Assembly (NCBI GenBank): GCA_020634155.1
Contig: JACKCI010000001.1
Coordinates: forward strand, 434,001-498,000
Reading direction: 5' to 3'
DNA: 64,000 nucleotides
Source of the DNA: Anaerolineales bacterium
GTDB lineage: Bacteria > Chloroflexota > Anaerolineae > Aggregatilineales > J027
Shown one piece after another: positions 26,642 through 33,600 of the stretch (within the stretch, counting starts at the first letter, position 1; every line of letters starts with the position of its first letter). The translations under genes and the position numbers were made by a program. The notes beneath the pieces were generated by a model. That model searched no databases. It was not told where the DNA came from and saw only the letters and a program-made list of their open reading frames with translations.

Positions 26642-27426
26642 AGCTACCCGTTATCGCCCTGCTATGCCTCTTGTTCATGATGGTGATTGCTCCCTACCTC
26701 GCCACGCATGACCCTATCCATGCTGAAAGTGGACACGAACTCGAAAGCTATTCTCATGAGCATTGGTTTGGGACTGACCGATTGGGGCGCGATGTGTGGA
26801 GCCGTTTTGTGGTGGGGGGTCAACGCACCTTGAGTAGCGCTTTATTGGCAACACTGATTGCAACTGGTGGAGGTTTACTCCTCGGCAGTCTCGGCAACTT
26901 TGGGCCGCTGCAAAGTATCATCCGCCTATTAATTGATGCCCTGTTAGCCTTTCCAGCCATCCTCTTGGCGCTGGTTATCCGCACCCTGCTGGAAGGCAAT
27001 TTACTGACCTTAGCACTGGCGGTCGGGGTCGCTAATCTCGCCACCTACAGCCGTGTGACAATGGACGCTTTACAGGTCGCCCAGCACCAACCCTATATCG
27101 AAGGCGCACGCAGCATCGGGGCCAGTCAATGGCGTCTTGTGACCCGCCATATCATCCCCGCTGCCCTACCAACTTTGGCTTCATTTGGCGCGGTGGTATT
27201 CGCATGGTCATTATTGTATGCGAGCGCATTAGCCTTTTTGGGGCTAGGCGGTGATCCTACCCAACCGGATTGGGGAATCATGCTACAACAGGGCCAAGGT
27301 ACCATTGTGCAAGCTCCGCGCTTGGTTATCTTGCCCGCCAGTGCTTTAGCCTTGAGCGTATGGCTGGCCTACGCAGTGGCAGATACCTATTCAATATCGA
27401 TTCGGAAGCGCAGTTCGCGGCTTTGA
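26638..27426 (+). CDS. DppC-type ABC permease
   Basis: 262 residues, partner of the DppB-type permease. HWFGTDRLGRDVWSRFVVGG and the coupling region QHQPYIEGARSIGASQWRLV are the family hallmarks, as is FLGLGGDPTQPDWGIML. Translation starts at an ATGA overlap with the gene before it. The last 40 bases overlap, tail to tail, a gene on the opposite strand. No DppD/DppF ATPase follows, so this transporter must borrow ATPases made elsewhere. Confidence 0.93.
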   Translation: MKLPVIALLCLLFMMVIAPYLATHDPIHAESGHELESYSHEHWFGTDRLGRDVWSRFVVGGQRTLSSALLATLIATGGGLLLGSLGNFGPLQSIIRLLIDALLAFPAILLALVIRTLLEGNLLTLALAVGVANLATYSRVTMDALQVAQHQPYIEGARSIGASQWRLVTRHIIPAALPTLASFGAVVFAWSLLYASALAFLGLGGDPTQPDWGIMLQQGQGTIVQAPRLVILPASALALSVWLAYAVADTYSISIRKRSSRL

Positions 27427-28163
27427 GCCGTCCCCACCCAAACACCTTGGTCTTGAAACATAGGGGTAGCGGTTGCACCGGGAGCAACTATCATCGCCCC
27501 TCGGCTGTAATTACGATAATAGACTCGCACCCGATACTCGCCCGGACCCCGCAGACCCATCACATTCAATTCATCAACACTAAACTCAATATCCATGCGG
27601 CAACGGCTGCCTGCGGGCAACATAAACTGGTCTTCTAAAGGATAGGTCGGTAACTGATCTGCAATGGTGCGGTTAGTGCCTTGGTCGTTCAGTTTATTGT
27701 TACTGCCTACCACGCTAATCTCAAAAATCAGGCCCACGACACCTGCGGTTTCATAAGTCTCAATGGGGCCAACATTCTTAATGTCCTCGAGCAAGTACAA
27801 AGTCAGTGGGCCAATGTCTTTGTTGATGAATGTCACCCGCATTTGTAGCGGCTCACCGACCTTAACCACCGGATCCCCCAAACTAGTATATGTATCAGTG
27901 ATTATTTCCAAATCCAGTTCTAGGCGCTGTTGGTCAAGCACAACATTGGCATCATTAGAGGTGGCTTTGGGATAAGCCAAAAGCGATTGCCGATTACCCC
28001 CCGGCGAATTGGGTAATTTCAGGCACACCGCCCCCGCCTTGAGTTGCGGTAAAGCCAGTGGTAAGCCGTTAGAAGCCACCGCCAATGCCAGCACAAAGAA
28101 AACAATGAGCTTGATATTCTCTGTTTCAGTAAGAAACCGTCGTGTTCGTCTCATAATGGTCAC
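27387..28163 (-). CDS. Hypothetical anchored or secreted beta-domain protein
   Basis: 258 residues, no named family recognised. The N-terminus is basic (MRRTRRFL) followed by a hydrophobic segment (LIVFFVLALAVASNGLPLAL), a signal peptide or anchor. The rest is rich in beta-strand patterns (LELDLEIITDTYTSLGDPVV, VGEPLQMRVTFIN, GEYRVRVYYRNYSRGAM), like an Ig-type or intracellular-proteinase-inhibitor-type fold exposed outside the cell. The ATG overlaps the miaA stop as ATGA, so it is the last gene of a yraN-miaA unit. Its 3' end overlaps the convergent permease gene by 40 bases. Confidence 0.7.
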   Translation of the reverse strand: MTIMRRTRRFLTETENIKLIVFFVLALAVASNGLPLALPQLKAGAVCLKLPNSPGGNRQSLLAYPKATSNDANVVLDQQRLELDLEIITDTYTSLGDPVVKVGEPLQMRVTFINKDIGPLTLYLLEDIKNVGPIETYETAGVVGLIFEISVVGSNNKLNDQGTNRTIADQLPTYPLEDQFMLPAGSRCRMDIEFSVDELNVMGLRGPGEYRVRVYYRNYSRGAMIVAPGATATPMFQDQGVWVGTAQSRELRFRIDIE

Positions 28164-29074
28164 ATGACCTCTAGTATTCGTTCAGCCGCATGTACATCAG
28201 ACTCAATCCAGATGGCATCTGCATTGTATTTGCGGAACCATGTGTATTGACGGCGAATAAATGATCGCGTGGCACGGCGTAGCTCCTGCACTGCATCATC
28301 TAATGTCATCATGCCGCGTAGATAATAGCCAATTTGTAAATACCCCAACGCGCTCATCGCGGGCAGGGTCAAGGCATAACCCCGCGCAATGAGACTCTCA
28401 ACCTCATCAACAAAGCCTGCCGCCAGCATTATATCAATCCGTTGGTCAGCCCGTTGATAAAGGGTCTCGCGCTCAAGCGTTAGCCCAATGGTCTTTATTG
28501 TATAATCAGGCGGAGTTTTGCGCTGGAAGTTAGAGAACGGTTCCCCGCTTTCGATACACACCTCTAAGGCACGCACCACCCGTCGGATGTTACGCCCGTC
28601 AATCGTCGCAGCGGTTACAGGGTCATGCGCCCGCAACCATTCCAAGAGCGCCTCCCAGCCCTGTTGCTCGGCATAAGCTTCGAGTTCTTGACGTAGCGCC
28701 ATATTCGCCTCCACATGCGGGAAGCGCCACCCCTCGACCACCGCTGTGACATATTGCCCTGTCCCCCCGACCAAAAATGGCAAACGCCCTTCGGCATGGA
28801 GGCGGTTAATCATTGTATAAGCATCATCTTGAAAATCGGTTACATTATAGCTTTGGTCGGGGTCAACAATATCAATGAGATGATGGGGCAGGCGCACTTG
28901 TTGCTCTGGGGTGGGTTTGGCGGTACCAATATCCATATAGCGGTAAATTTGGCGGCTATCAGCGCTGATAATCTCCCCGTCCAAGGTTTGCGCCACAGTC
29001 AAGGCTGTCTCGGTTTTGCCCACTGCGGTTGGGCCAATGATGACCATGAGGGTTGACTTACCAGACAAGGGCAT
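28160..29074 (-). CDS. miaA: tRNA dimethylallyltransferase
   Basis: Adds a dimethylallyl group to A37 of tRNAs that read UNN codons, using DMAPP. 304 residues, normal length. P-loop GPTAVGKTETA, ISADSRQIYRYMDIGTAKPT, the HHLIDIVDPDQSYNVTDF segment, FLVGGTGQYVTAV and the C-terminal RRATRSFIRRQYTWFR are all present. The first 17 bases overlap the end of yraN; an internal start is possible but the overlap with yraN is common in tight operons. Confidence 0.96.
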   Translation of the reverse strand: MPLSGKSTLMVIIGPTAVGKTETALTVAQTLDGEIISADSRQIYRYMDIGTAKPTPEQQVRLPHHLIDIVDPDQSYNVTDFQDDAYTMINRLHAEGRLPFLVGGTGQYVTAVVEGWRFPHVEANMALRQELEAYAEQQGWEALLEWLRAHDPVTAATIDGRNIRRVVRALEVCIESGEPFSNFQRKTPPDYTIKTIGLTLERETLYQRADQRIDIMLAAGFVDEVESLIARGYALTLPAMSALGYLQIGYYLRGMMTLDDAVQELRRATRSFIRRQYTWFRKYNADAIWIESDVHAAERILEVM

Positions 29075-29414
29075 CTTTCACCCACTCAATATGCGCCAAG
29101 CCATCAGGTAAAGCCGCGACCCCCACCACGTCAATCCGTACAGGCACGGTGTCCTTAATCTGATGCGCGGCACAATAATATTGTACTAAGGATGCCAGCT
29201 TTGCTTGCTTCTTGTGGTCTACACTCGCAAGGGCACGCTCAAGGGCCGCCTTGCCACGTCTGGTACGGACTTCGACAACGACTAGCGTATCCCCGTCATA
29301 ACCCACAACATCCAACTCACCATACGGGCAGCGCCAATTGCAGTCCACCAACCGCAATCCGTTATTCTCTAAATACGCCGCAACGAGGGACTCCCCCCAT
29401 TGTCCAATACCCAT
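29058..29414 (-). CDS. YraN/UPF0102-family nuclease-like protein
   Basis: 118 residues of the UPF0102 family, a small PD-(D/E)xK-type fold probably involved in DNA processing; no activity is firmly established. Visible motifs are GQWGESLVAAYLENNG, YGELDVVGYDGDTLVVVEVRTRRG (first Asp and the E-x-R/K position) and a C-terminal IRIDVVGV-like strand (VRIDVVGVAALP). The ATG at 29414 is preferred because GAAAGG lies six bases before it; an ATG at 29420 would overlap that site. First gene of yraN-miaA-27387. Confidence 0.88.
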   Translation of the reverse strand: MGIGQWGESLVAAYLENNGLRLVDCNWRCPYGELDVVGYDGDTLVVVEVRTRRGKAALERALASVDHKKQAKLASLVQYYCAAHQIKDTVPVRIDVVGVAALPDGLAHIEWVKDALVW

Positions 29415-29450
29415 AGCCATCCTTTCTATACCGCTATTATAACCCGACCG

Positions 29451-29459
29451 TGCTATAAT
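29451..29459 (+). promoter_or_regulatory. Extended -10 promoter of the cyclic-nucleotide-binding protein gene
   Basis: TGCTATAAT is a perfect extended -10 element (TG, one base, TATAAT) 19 bases before the ATG at 29479. No -35 box is needed for such promoters and none is clear. A TATAAT on the opposite strand (29440-29435) probably serves yraN. Confidence 0.6.
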
Positions 29460-29478
29460 GGTGCAAAAAGGAGCCAAA

Positions 29479-29973
29479 ATGTCGGTTGTAGACATTCTGA
29501 AACAAGCCGATATATTCTACGATTTCACGCAAAGCCAACTGGAGCTTATTGCGTCTATTTGCTCTGAAAAAGAATATGAATACGGCGATACCATCTTTGC
29601 GGAACATGGTGCCAGCGACGAGTTGTATATTGTAGTTGATGGTGAGGTAGAGATACAGGTTGATCCGGGTCTCATTAAAGGCAAAGCAGGGTCATCGCAA
29701 ACCATTGCAGTGGTTCGGCGTGGGCAATCCTTTGGGGAAATGGCTCTGCTCGATGAAGGACGACGTTCAGCCTCAGCGCGGAGCGGGGCAACGGGCGCAC
29801 GTTTGGTGGGTATCCCCCGTGACAAGCTTATCGCCTTATGTGAGGCCTACCCAAAGCTGGGTTATCGCCTAATGTATAACGTCGCGGTTGACTTGTCGAT
29901 GAAAATCCGCAATGCCGATATTCAAATTCGTGAGCAGTTGTTATGGAATAAGGAAAATAAACCCGGCCAATGA
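29479..29973 (+). CDS. Stand-alone cyclic-nucleotide-binding domain protein
   Basis: 164 residues consisting of one cNMP-binding beta-roll and flanking helices. Signatures are FAEHGASDELYIVVDGEVEI and the phosphate-binding cassette FGEMALLDEGRRSASA, with the conserved Glu and Arg. There is no helix-turn-helix, so it is not a Crp-type regulator by itself. It may act as a sensor subunit of another system. ATG at 29479 has AAGGAG five bases upstream, which outweighs an in-frame GTG-like start further up. It has its own promoter. Confidence 0.88.
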   Translation: MSVVDILKQADIFYDFTQSQLELIASICSEKEYEYGDTIFAEHGASDELYIVVDGEVEIQVDPGLIKGKAGSSQTIAVVRRGQSFGEMALLDEGRRSASARSGATGARLVGIPRDKLIALCEAYPKLGYRLMYNVAVDLSMKIRNADIQIREQLLWNKENKPGQ

Positions 29974-29981
29974 GACCGGGT
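29956..29981 (-). terminator. Weak terminator of the rhodanese gene
   Basis: ACCCGG (29981-29976) and CCGGGT (29966-29961) form a 6-bp stem with a 9-base loop, followed on the minus strand by TTATTTT. It overlaps the stop of the convergent cNMP-binding gene. Confidence 0.5.
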
Positions 29982-29992
29982 ATGAATTGCCT

Positions 29993-30331
29993 CTAGCGTG
30001 CGCTGCGGCTATGTTTACGCCATGCCTGCATACCACCCGCCAAATTAGTGACACTATACCCGGCTTTGAGCAACATATCCGTTGCTTCACGGCCCCGTGT
30101 CCCATCTTGACAGACACAAACAATCGGTTGATTCTTGGGGAGGGCCTTGAGTTTCTTGTCTAGCTTGCTGAAGGGAATGTTAATTGCACCATCGATATGA
30201 CCACCGTCAAACATATTGCTGTTGCGGAGGTCTACAATAATATGTTCCTTATTCCCATAGCGTTTTTCATAACCCACAGGAGAGATTTCTGGCACCCCGC
30301 CCAAAATAGCGCGAACCAAGTTCATATCCAT
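29993..30331 (-). CDS. Single-domain rhodanese-like protein
   Basis: 112 residues, cytoplasmic. A rhodanese domain carries the active-site loop CQDGTRG with catalytic Cys74, preceded by VDLRNSNMFDGGHIDGAINIP. Rhodaneses pass a sulfane sulfur from thiosulfate or another donor to an acceptor such as cyanide or a thiol; the partners here are unknown. AAAGGA precedes the ATG by about four bases. Monocistronic, convergent with the cNMP-binding gene. Confidence 0.92.
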   Translation of the reverse strand: MDMNLVRAILGGVPEISPVGYEKRYGNKEHIIVDLRNSNMFDGGHIDGAINIPFSKLDKKLKALPKNQPIVCVCQDGTRGREATDMLLKAGYSVTNLAGGMQAWRKHSRSAR

Positions 30332-30352
30332 TTATTCCTTTCTCGGTTAAAG

Positions 30353-30382
30353 TTGACTATGCTATTCTAGCATACGTATAGG
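30353..30382 (+). promoter_or_regulatory. Candidate cinA promoter with internal dyad
   Basis: TTGACT (30353-30358) is followed after 18 bases by TATAGG (30377-30382). Between them lies a perfect dyad TATGCTA / TAGCATA (30358-30364 and 30368-30374) with a 3-base spacer, a likely regulator-binding site. The -10 match is only fair. Confidence 0.4.
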
Positions 30383-30394
30383 GTATAAATAAAG

Positions 30395-31588
30395 ATGAAT
30401 GCAGAAATTGTCAGTATCGGCACCGAACTACTCCTCGGCGAAATCGTCAATACCAATGAGGCCCATATCGCCCGCACCCTGCGCGATATCGGTGTCAACA
30501 TCTATTTCATGACCACCGTCGGGGATAACCAACAACGCATCACCGAGGTATTCCAACAAAGCCTACAACGTAGCGGCCTAATTATCACCACTGGCGGTCT
30601 TGGCCCCACAGTTGATGATGTGACCCGTCAAGCCGCCGCCGCCGCAACCAACCGCCCACTAGTCTTCCAGCAACAACTCTACGACCAGATTGCTGACCGT
30701 TTCGCCCGCTTTGGCTCGCGCATGAGCGAGAATAACCGTCAACAAGCCTTTATCCCTGAAAACGCCATCCCCATCGAAAATCCGGTTGGCACTGCACCCT
30801 GTTTTATTGTCGAAAGCGAGGCAGGCACCATCATCAGCTTACCGGGTGTCCCGCGTGAAATGAAGTTCCTGCTCACCCAAGCCGTTATCCCTTATCTGCA
30901 AGAGAAGATGGGCGCTCCCCAAATCATCAAAGCCCTCGTCCTCCGCACAGCGGGGATTGGCGAGAGCCACCTTGATGAACATATTGCCGATCTGATGACC
31001 CATGCCAACCCCACTGTTGGCCTTGCCGCGCATACGGGTCAAACCGATATTCGTATCACTGCCCGTGCCGATAGCCAGACCGAGGCCGACCTCATGATTA
31101 GCGATATGGAGAACGCCGTCCGCCAACGGGTCGGCAGCTTCATCTATGGCATGGATAAGGATTTACTGGAAGCGGCTGTCGTCGCATTACTCCACAAACA
31201 CGCTGCTAAACTCGCCATCAGTGAAACAGGTACAGGTGGCACCTTGCGCCAGCGAATCGATGCCATCGACCCTAGTGTGCTGTATACCACCCACCTTTAT
31301 GGCGATTTTACCGAACTAGTCACCAACCTCAATCAACCCGACATTAGCCTTGAAGATGCCGCCCAAGTCGAGGCCAGAGCATTACTTGCCGATTCCAACG
31401 CAGCCATCGCCATTTGCATCGTAACCCATACCCAAGGCACCACGATTGCAGTGACAACGCCAACCGATACTCGTCGGCGCTCCTATGCCTATGGGGGTGA
31501 TGAGAATCAAGCATCAGAATGGACGACTACATGGGGTCTCAGTATGGCATGGAGGCTCTTGCGTGAGCAGGACATCAACCATGGCTAG
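30395..31588 (+). CDS. cinA: CinA-family protein with degenerate C-terminal domain
   Basis: 397 residues. The N-terminal COG1058/MoCF-like domain is canonical (IVSIGTELLLGEIVNTN, TTGGLGPTVDDVTR, LPGVPREMKFLL), as in ADP-ribose/NAD pyrophosphatase CinA proteins. The C-terminal domain, normally a nicotinamide-mononucleotide deamidase, has lost its hallmark: the usual ESCTGG is SETGTGG here, and the PGSS and YSNxxK segments are not recognisable. NMN deamidation is therefore doubtful. Weak ribosome-binding site (AGGG 11 bases upstream). First gene of a three-gene overlapping unit. Confidence 0.88.
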   Translation: MNAEIVSIGTELLLGEIVNTNEAHIARTLRDIGVNIYFMTTVGDNQQRITEVFQQSLQRSGLIITTGGLGPTVDDVTRQAAAAATNRPLVFQQQLYDQIADRFARFGSRMSENNRQQAFIPENAIPIENPVGTAPCFIVESEAGTIISLPGVPREMKFLLTQAVIPYLQEKMGAPQIIKALVLRTAGIGESHLDEHIADLMTHANPTVGLAAHTGQTDIRITARADSQTEADLMISDMENAVRQRVGSFIYGMDKDLLEAAVVALLHKHAAKLAISETGTGGTLRQRIDAIDPSVLYTTHLYGDFTELVTNLNQPDISLEDAAQVEARALLADSNAAIAICIVTHTQGTTIAVTTPTDTRRRSYAYGGDENQASEWTTTWGLSMAWRLLREQDINHG

Positions 31589-32006
31589 GATTGCCTTTGT
31601 CGCGGAATCCAGCGTACAACAAAAAGGCTCCACACAAGCCGAGCATTTATATCGTTCTACGCTCTTTCAAAGACGTCGGAGTTATGCAATTAAGACTTGC
31701 TCGGCTTGGTATATCCTCTCAACTCAACACCGCTTACTCAAGCCAGATACCGTGATTCAACCCTATGACACCACCTTACGGCATTTAGATGATACTGCCC
31801 GCTTCAATTGGGCGCAGGTTGTCCTACAGCTGATGTTTCAGCTCTCTATCAAGACCTATGACACCTTGATATTCCTTGCCAACCCCGCCTATCTCCATCA
31901 CCTTGTCCCGGTCCTACAAGCCCGCCGTTATGAAATTGAAACCCCGCTTGCGGGTATGAATGTGGTGAAGCAGATTCAGTGGTTAACTGAGGTTACCCAA
32001 CCATGA
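31581..32006 (+). CDS. DUF6884-like protein
   Basis: 141 residues. The order of motifs, a short N-terminal strand (IAFVAESSV), an AEHLYRSTLFQRRRSYA segment, WYILSTQHRLLKPD and PYD, matches DUF6884 proteins, whose core relates to domains found near queuosine/archaeosine-type base modification enzymes. The usual CSKTK after the first strand is replaced by AESSVQQKG, so a presumed active or binding residue may be missing. The ATG at 31581 overlaps cinA by 8 bases; its TGA overlaps the next start (ATGA). Function unknown. Confidence 0.7.
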   Translation: MARIAFVAESSVQQKGSTQAEHLYRSTLFQRRRSYAIKTCSAWYILSTQHRLLKPDTVIQPYDTTLRHLDDTARFNWAQVVLQLMFQLSIKTYDTLIFLANPAYLHHLVPVLQARRYEIETPLAGMNVVKQIQWLTEVTQP

Positions 32007-32563
32007 ACCAAGCTCTATTTATCGAGTATGCCCATGTGGGTATCATTCAATTTGGACATTTTACGGGTGGCGTGCCAATCGCTTTCCACCTCACCCTGCT
32101 GCCATCCTTCCCGCGTCTGCTACATGACACCGCCAGCGCCCTGACGCCATATTTCATCAAAGAGACACCCCGTGACCGTATCTTAACCACCCGCAACACC
32201 ATTGCCCTCGGTGCGGTCTTGGCGACCTTAACCGACATCCCCCTGCTCTATCCGCATGGTGACCCGCTCGACTATACCGCCGCCTTTGCCATCGAAGGCA
32301 CCGCCGATGTTGGCAATCCTGTGGTGCTGTTGACAGATGTCTACACTGATGGACATGTGGAGAATGAAATCAGCAACCGAGCGTCACGGGTGGGCTTGCC
32401 ACCGCATCACACGGTAGCGGTCATCAATGCTAATCCAAAAAGTAGTGTCGAGGCCTTATTTCAGCTTACCGAAGGTCTAACGTGGTTAGTCGAGGCCGAA
32501 GTGATAACCCTCACCATGCAGGCCGCCATCCAGACATGGCAAGCGGGGTTAAGCGCGTCATAG
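32003..32563 (+). CDS. Phosphoribosyltransferase-like protein
   Basis: 186 residues. The pattern of RILTTRNTIALGAVLATLTDIPLLYPHG followed by VVLLTDVYTDGHVENEI resembles orotate-type phosphoribosyltransferases: an aliphatic strand-helix unit, then the PRPP loop, canonically VxLVDDVxTTG. Here the second Asp and the TTG threonine are changed (LTDVYTDG), so PRPP chemistry may be weak or lost. This assignment rests on pattern only. Co-translated with the DUF6884 gene through an ATGA overlap; it meets the convergent HARE-HTH/Mrr gene in a 6-base tail overlap. Confidence 0.6.
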   Translation: MNQALFIEYAHVGIIQFGHFTGGVPIAFHLTLLPSFPRLLHDTASALTPYFIKETPRDRILTTRNTIALGAVLATLTDIPLLYPHGDPLDYTAAFAIEGTADVGNPVVLLTDVYTDGHVENEISNRASRVGLPPHHTVAVINANPKSSVEALFQLTEGLTWLVEAEVITLTMQAAIQTWQAGLSAS

Positions 32564-33592
32564 CTCATTTTCCTCAATGACGAGGTTGTCACTATCAAAA
32601 CTCACCACCATGATTTGCTCCACCCGCACCCCGATGCGGTGTTCAATCAATAGCTCGGTGAGCTTATCGCCATTAATCAAAATGATGGGAATGGTATTGG
32701 GTAGCCGTGCCACGTCAAGCGCCCCTTTGGTGAAGCCTGCCGTCGTTAAGATCATCCCTTGGTCAACATCTTGCATCGCCAGCATATCACCCCGGAACTG
32801 ACTGACCACGGGCCGCCCGACATTCGAGGCCGTGCGCTTGACCTGTATCGCCGTCCGCACCGACATGATGCCGACCACCACATCCGCCACGACATCAATA
32901 CCCTCATCAGCGGTACGGCTGGTGACGATGATGTTGTTGTAGCCTAACTTGCCTAAGAGCCGCCCCACCACATGCTCAAAGGCATAGGGATCCATATGCT
33001 GAAGAACATTGAGGAGTTGTTGCTTGGCTTGTTGGCGCTGGCGTTGGGCCATCTGGGTTAAGGTATCGACCTCGCGCTCCCATTCCGCCAGCCCAAACAG
33101 CCCCGGCCCCTCGCGCCGAAAGCGCGACGCCAAGCCCAATTGTTGAATATCTCGATACAGTTGAGCCGAGAGCGAGGCATCGGGTGTCATGCTGTTGGGG
33201 TTAATCAGACCCCACTCGCCTGCCAGTTGGGCAATTTCAGCATAGGGCATCGGGCGGCCCTCAGTCTTAAGAACTTCATAGGCCGCCTCTTTGTAGGTCA
33301 GATATTCACCGAATTGCTGAAAGATAGCATTGTCGAGATAGCGCTCTGGCAGGGGGTCGTCGCCTTGTCGCAAGCGATATAGCCCGCGCTCCACCCGAAA
33401 AAAAGGTGAAAGCTCCCCGCCCTCTTGCTCACGCCGCAATGTTGCCGTGATAACCGCCGACATCGCTTGACGGGGAGTGCGTCCCATGCTCTCAATCAAA
33501 CCTTGTTCAAGGGCAAGGCGCGTGATTTCCCAGACTGAGAGTGGGCGTTGGGCTTGTTGCAGTACCGCAACCGCCGCCTGTACGAAGGTCAT
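32558..33592 (-). CDS. HARE-HTH plus Mrr-type restriction endonuclease-like protein
   Basis: 344 residues. Two N-terminal HARE-HTH-like winged helix units (about 1-75 and 95-170; PLSVWEITRLALEQGLI and PMPYAEIAQLAGEWGLI with matching spacing). The C-terminal Mrr_cat domain (about 200-310) has PYAFEHVVGRLLGKLGY, GIDVVADV (Asp233) and AIQVKR (Gln250, Lys252), the D-QxK nuclease signature. Proteins of this kind cut modified or foreign DNA; the HARE domains are proposed to read DNA modification. No methyltransferase lies beside it. It ends convergent with the phosphoribosyltransferase-like gene. Confidence 0.85.
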   Translation of the reverse strand: MTFVQAAVAVLQQAQRPLSVWEITRLALEQGLIESMGRTPRQAMSAVITATLRREQEGGELSPFFRVERGLYRLRQGDDPLPERYLDNAIFQQFGEYLTYKEAAYEVLKTEGRPMPYAEIAQLAGEWGLINPNSMTPDASLSAQLYRDIQQLGLASRFRREGPGLFGLAEWEREVDTLTQMAQRQRQQAKQQLLNVLQHMDPYAFEHVVGRLLGKLGYNNIIVTSRTADEGIDVVADVVVGIMSVRTAIQVKRTASNVGRPVVSQFRGDMLAMQDVDQGMILTTAGFTKGALDVARLPNTIPIILINGDKLTELLIEHRIGVRVEQIMVVSFDSDNLVIEENEL

Positions 33593-33600
33593 AGCTGCGT

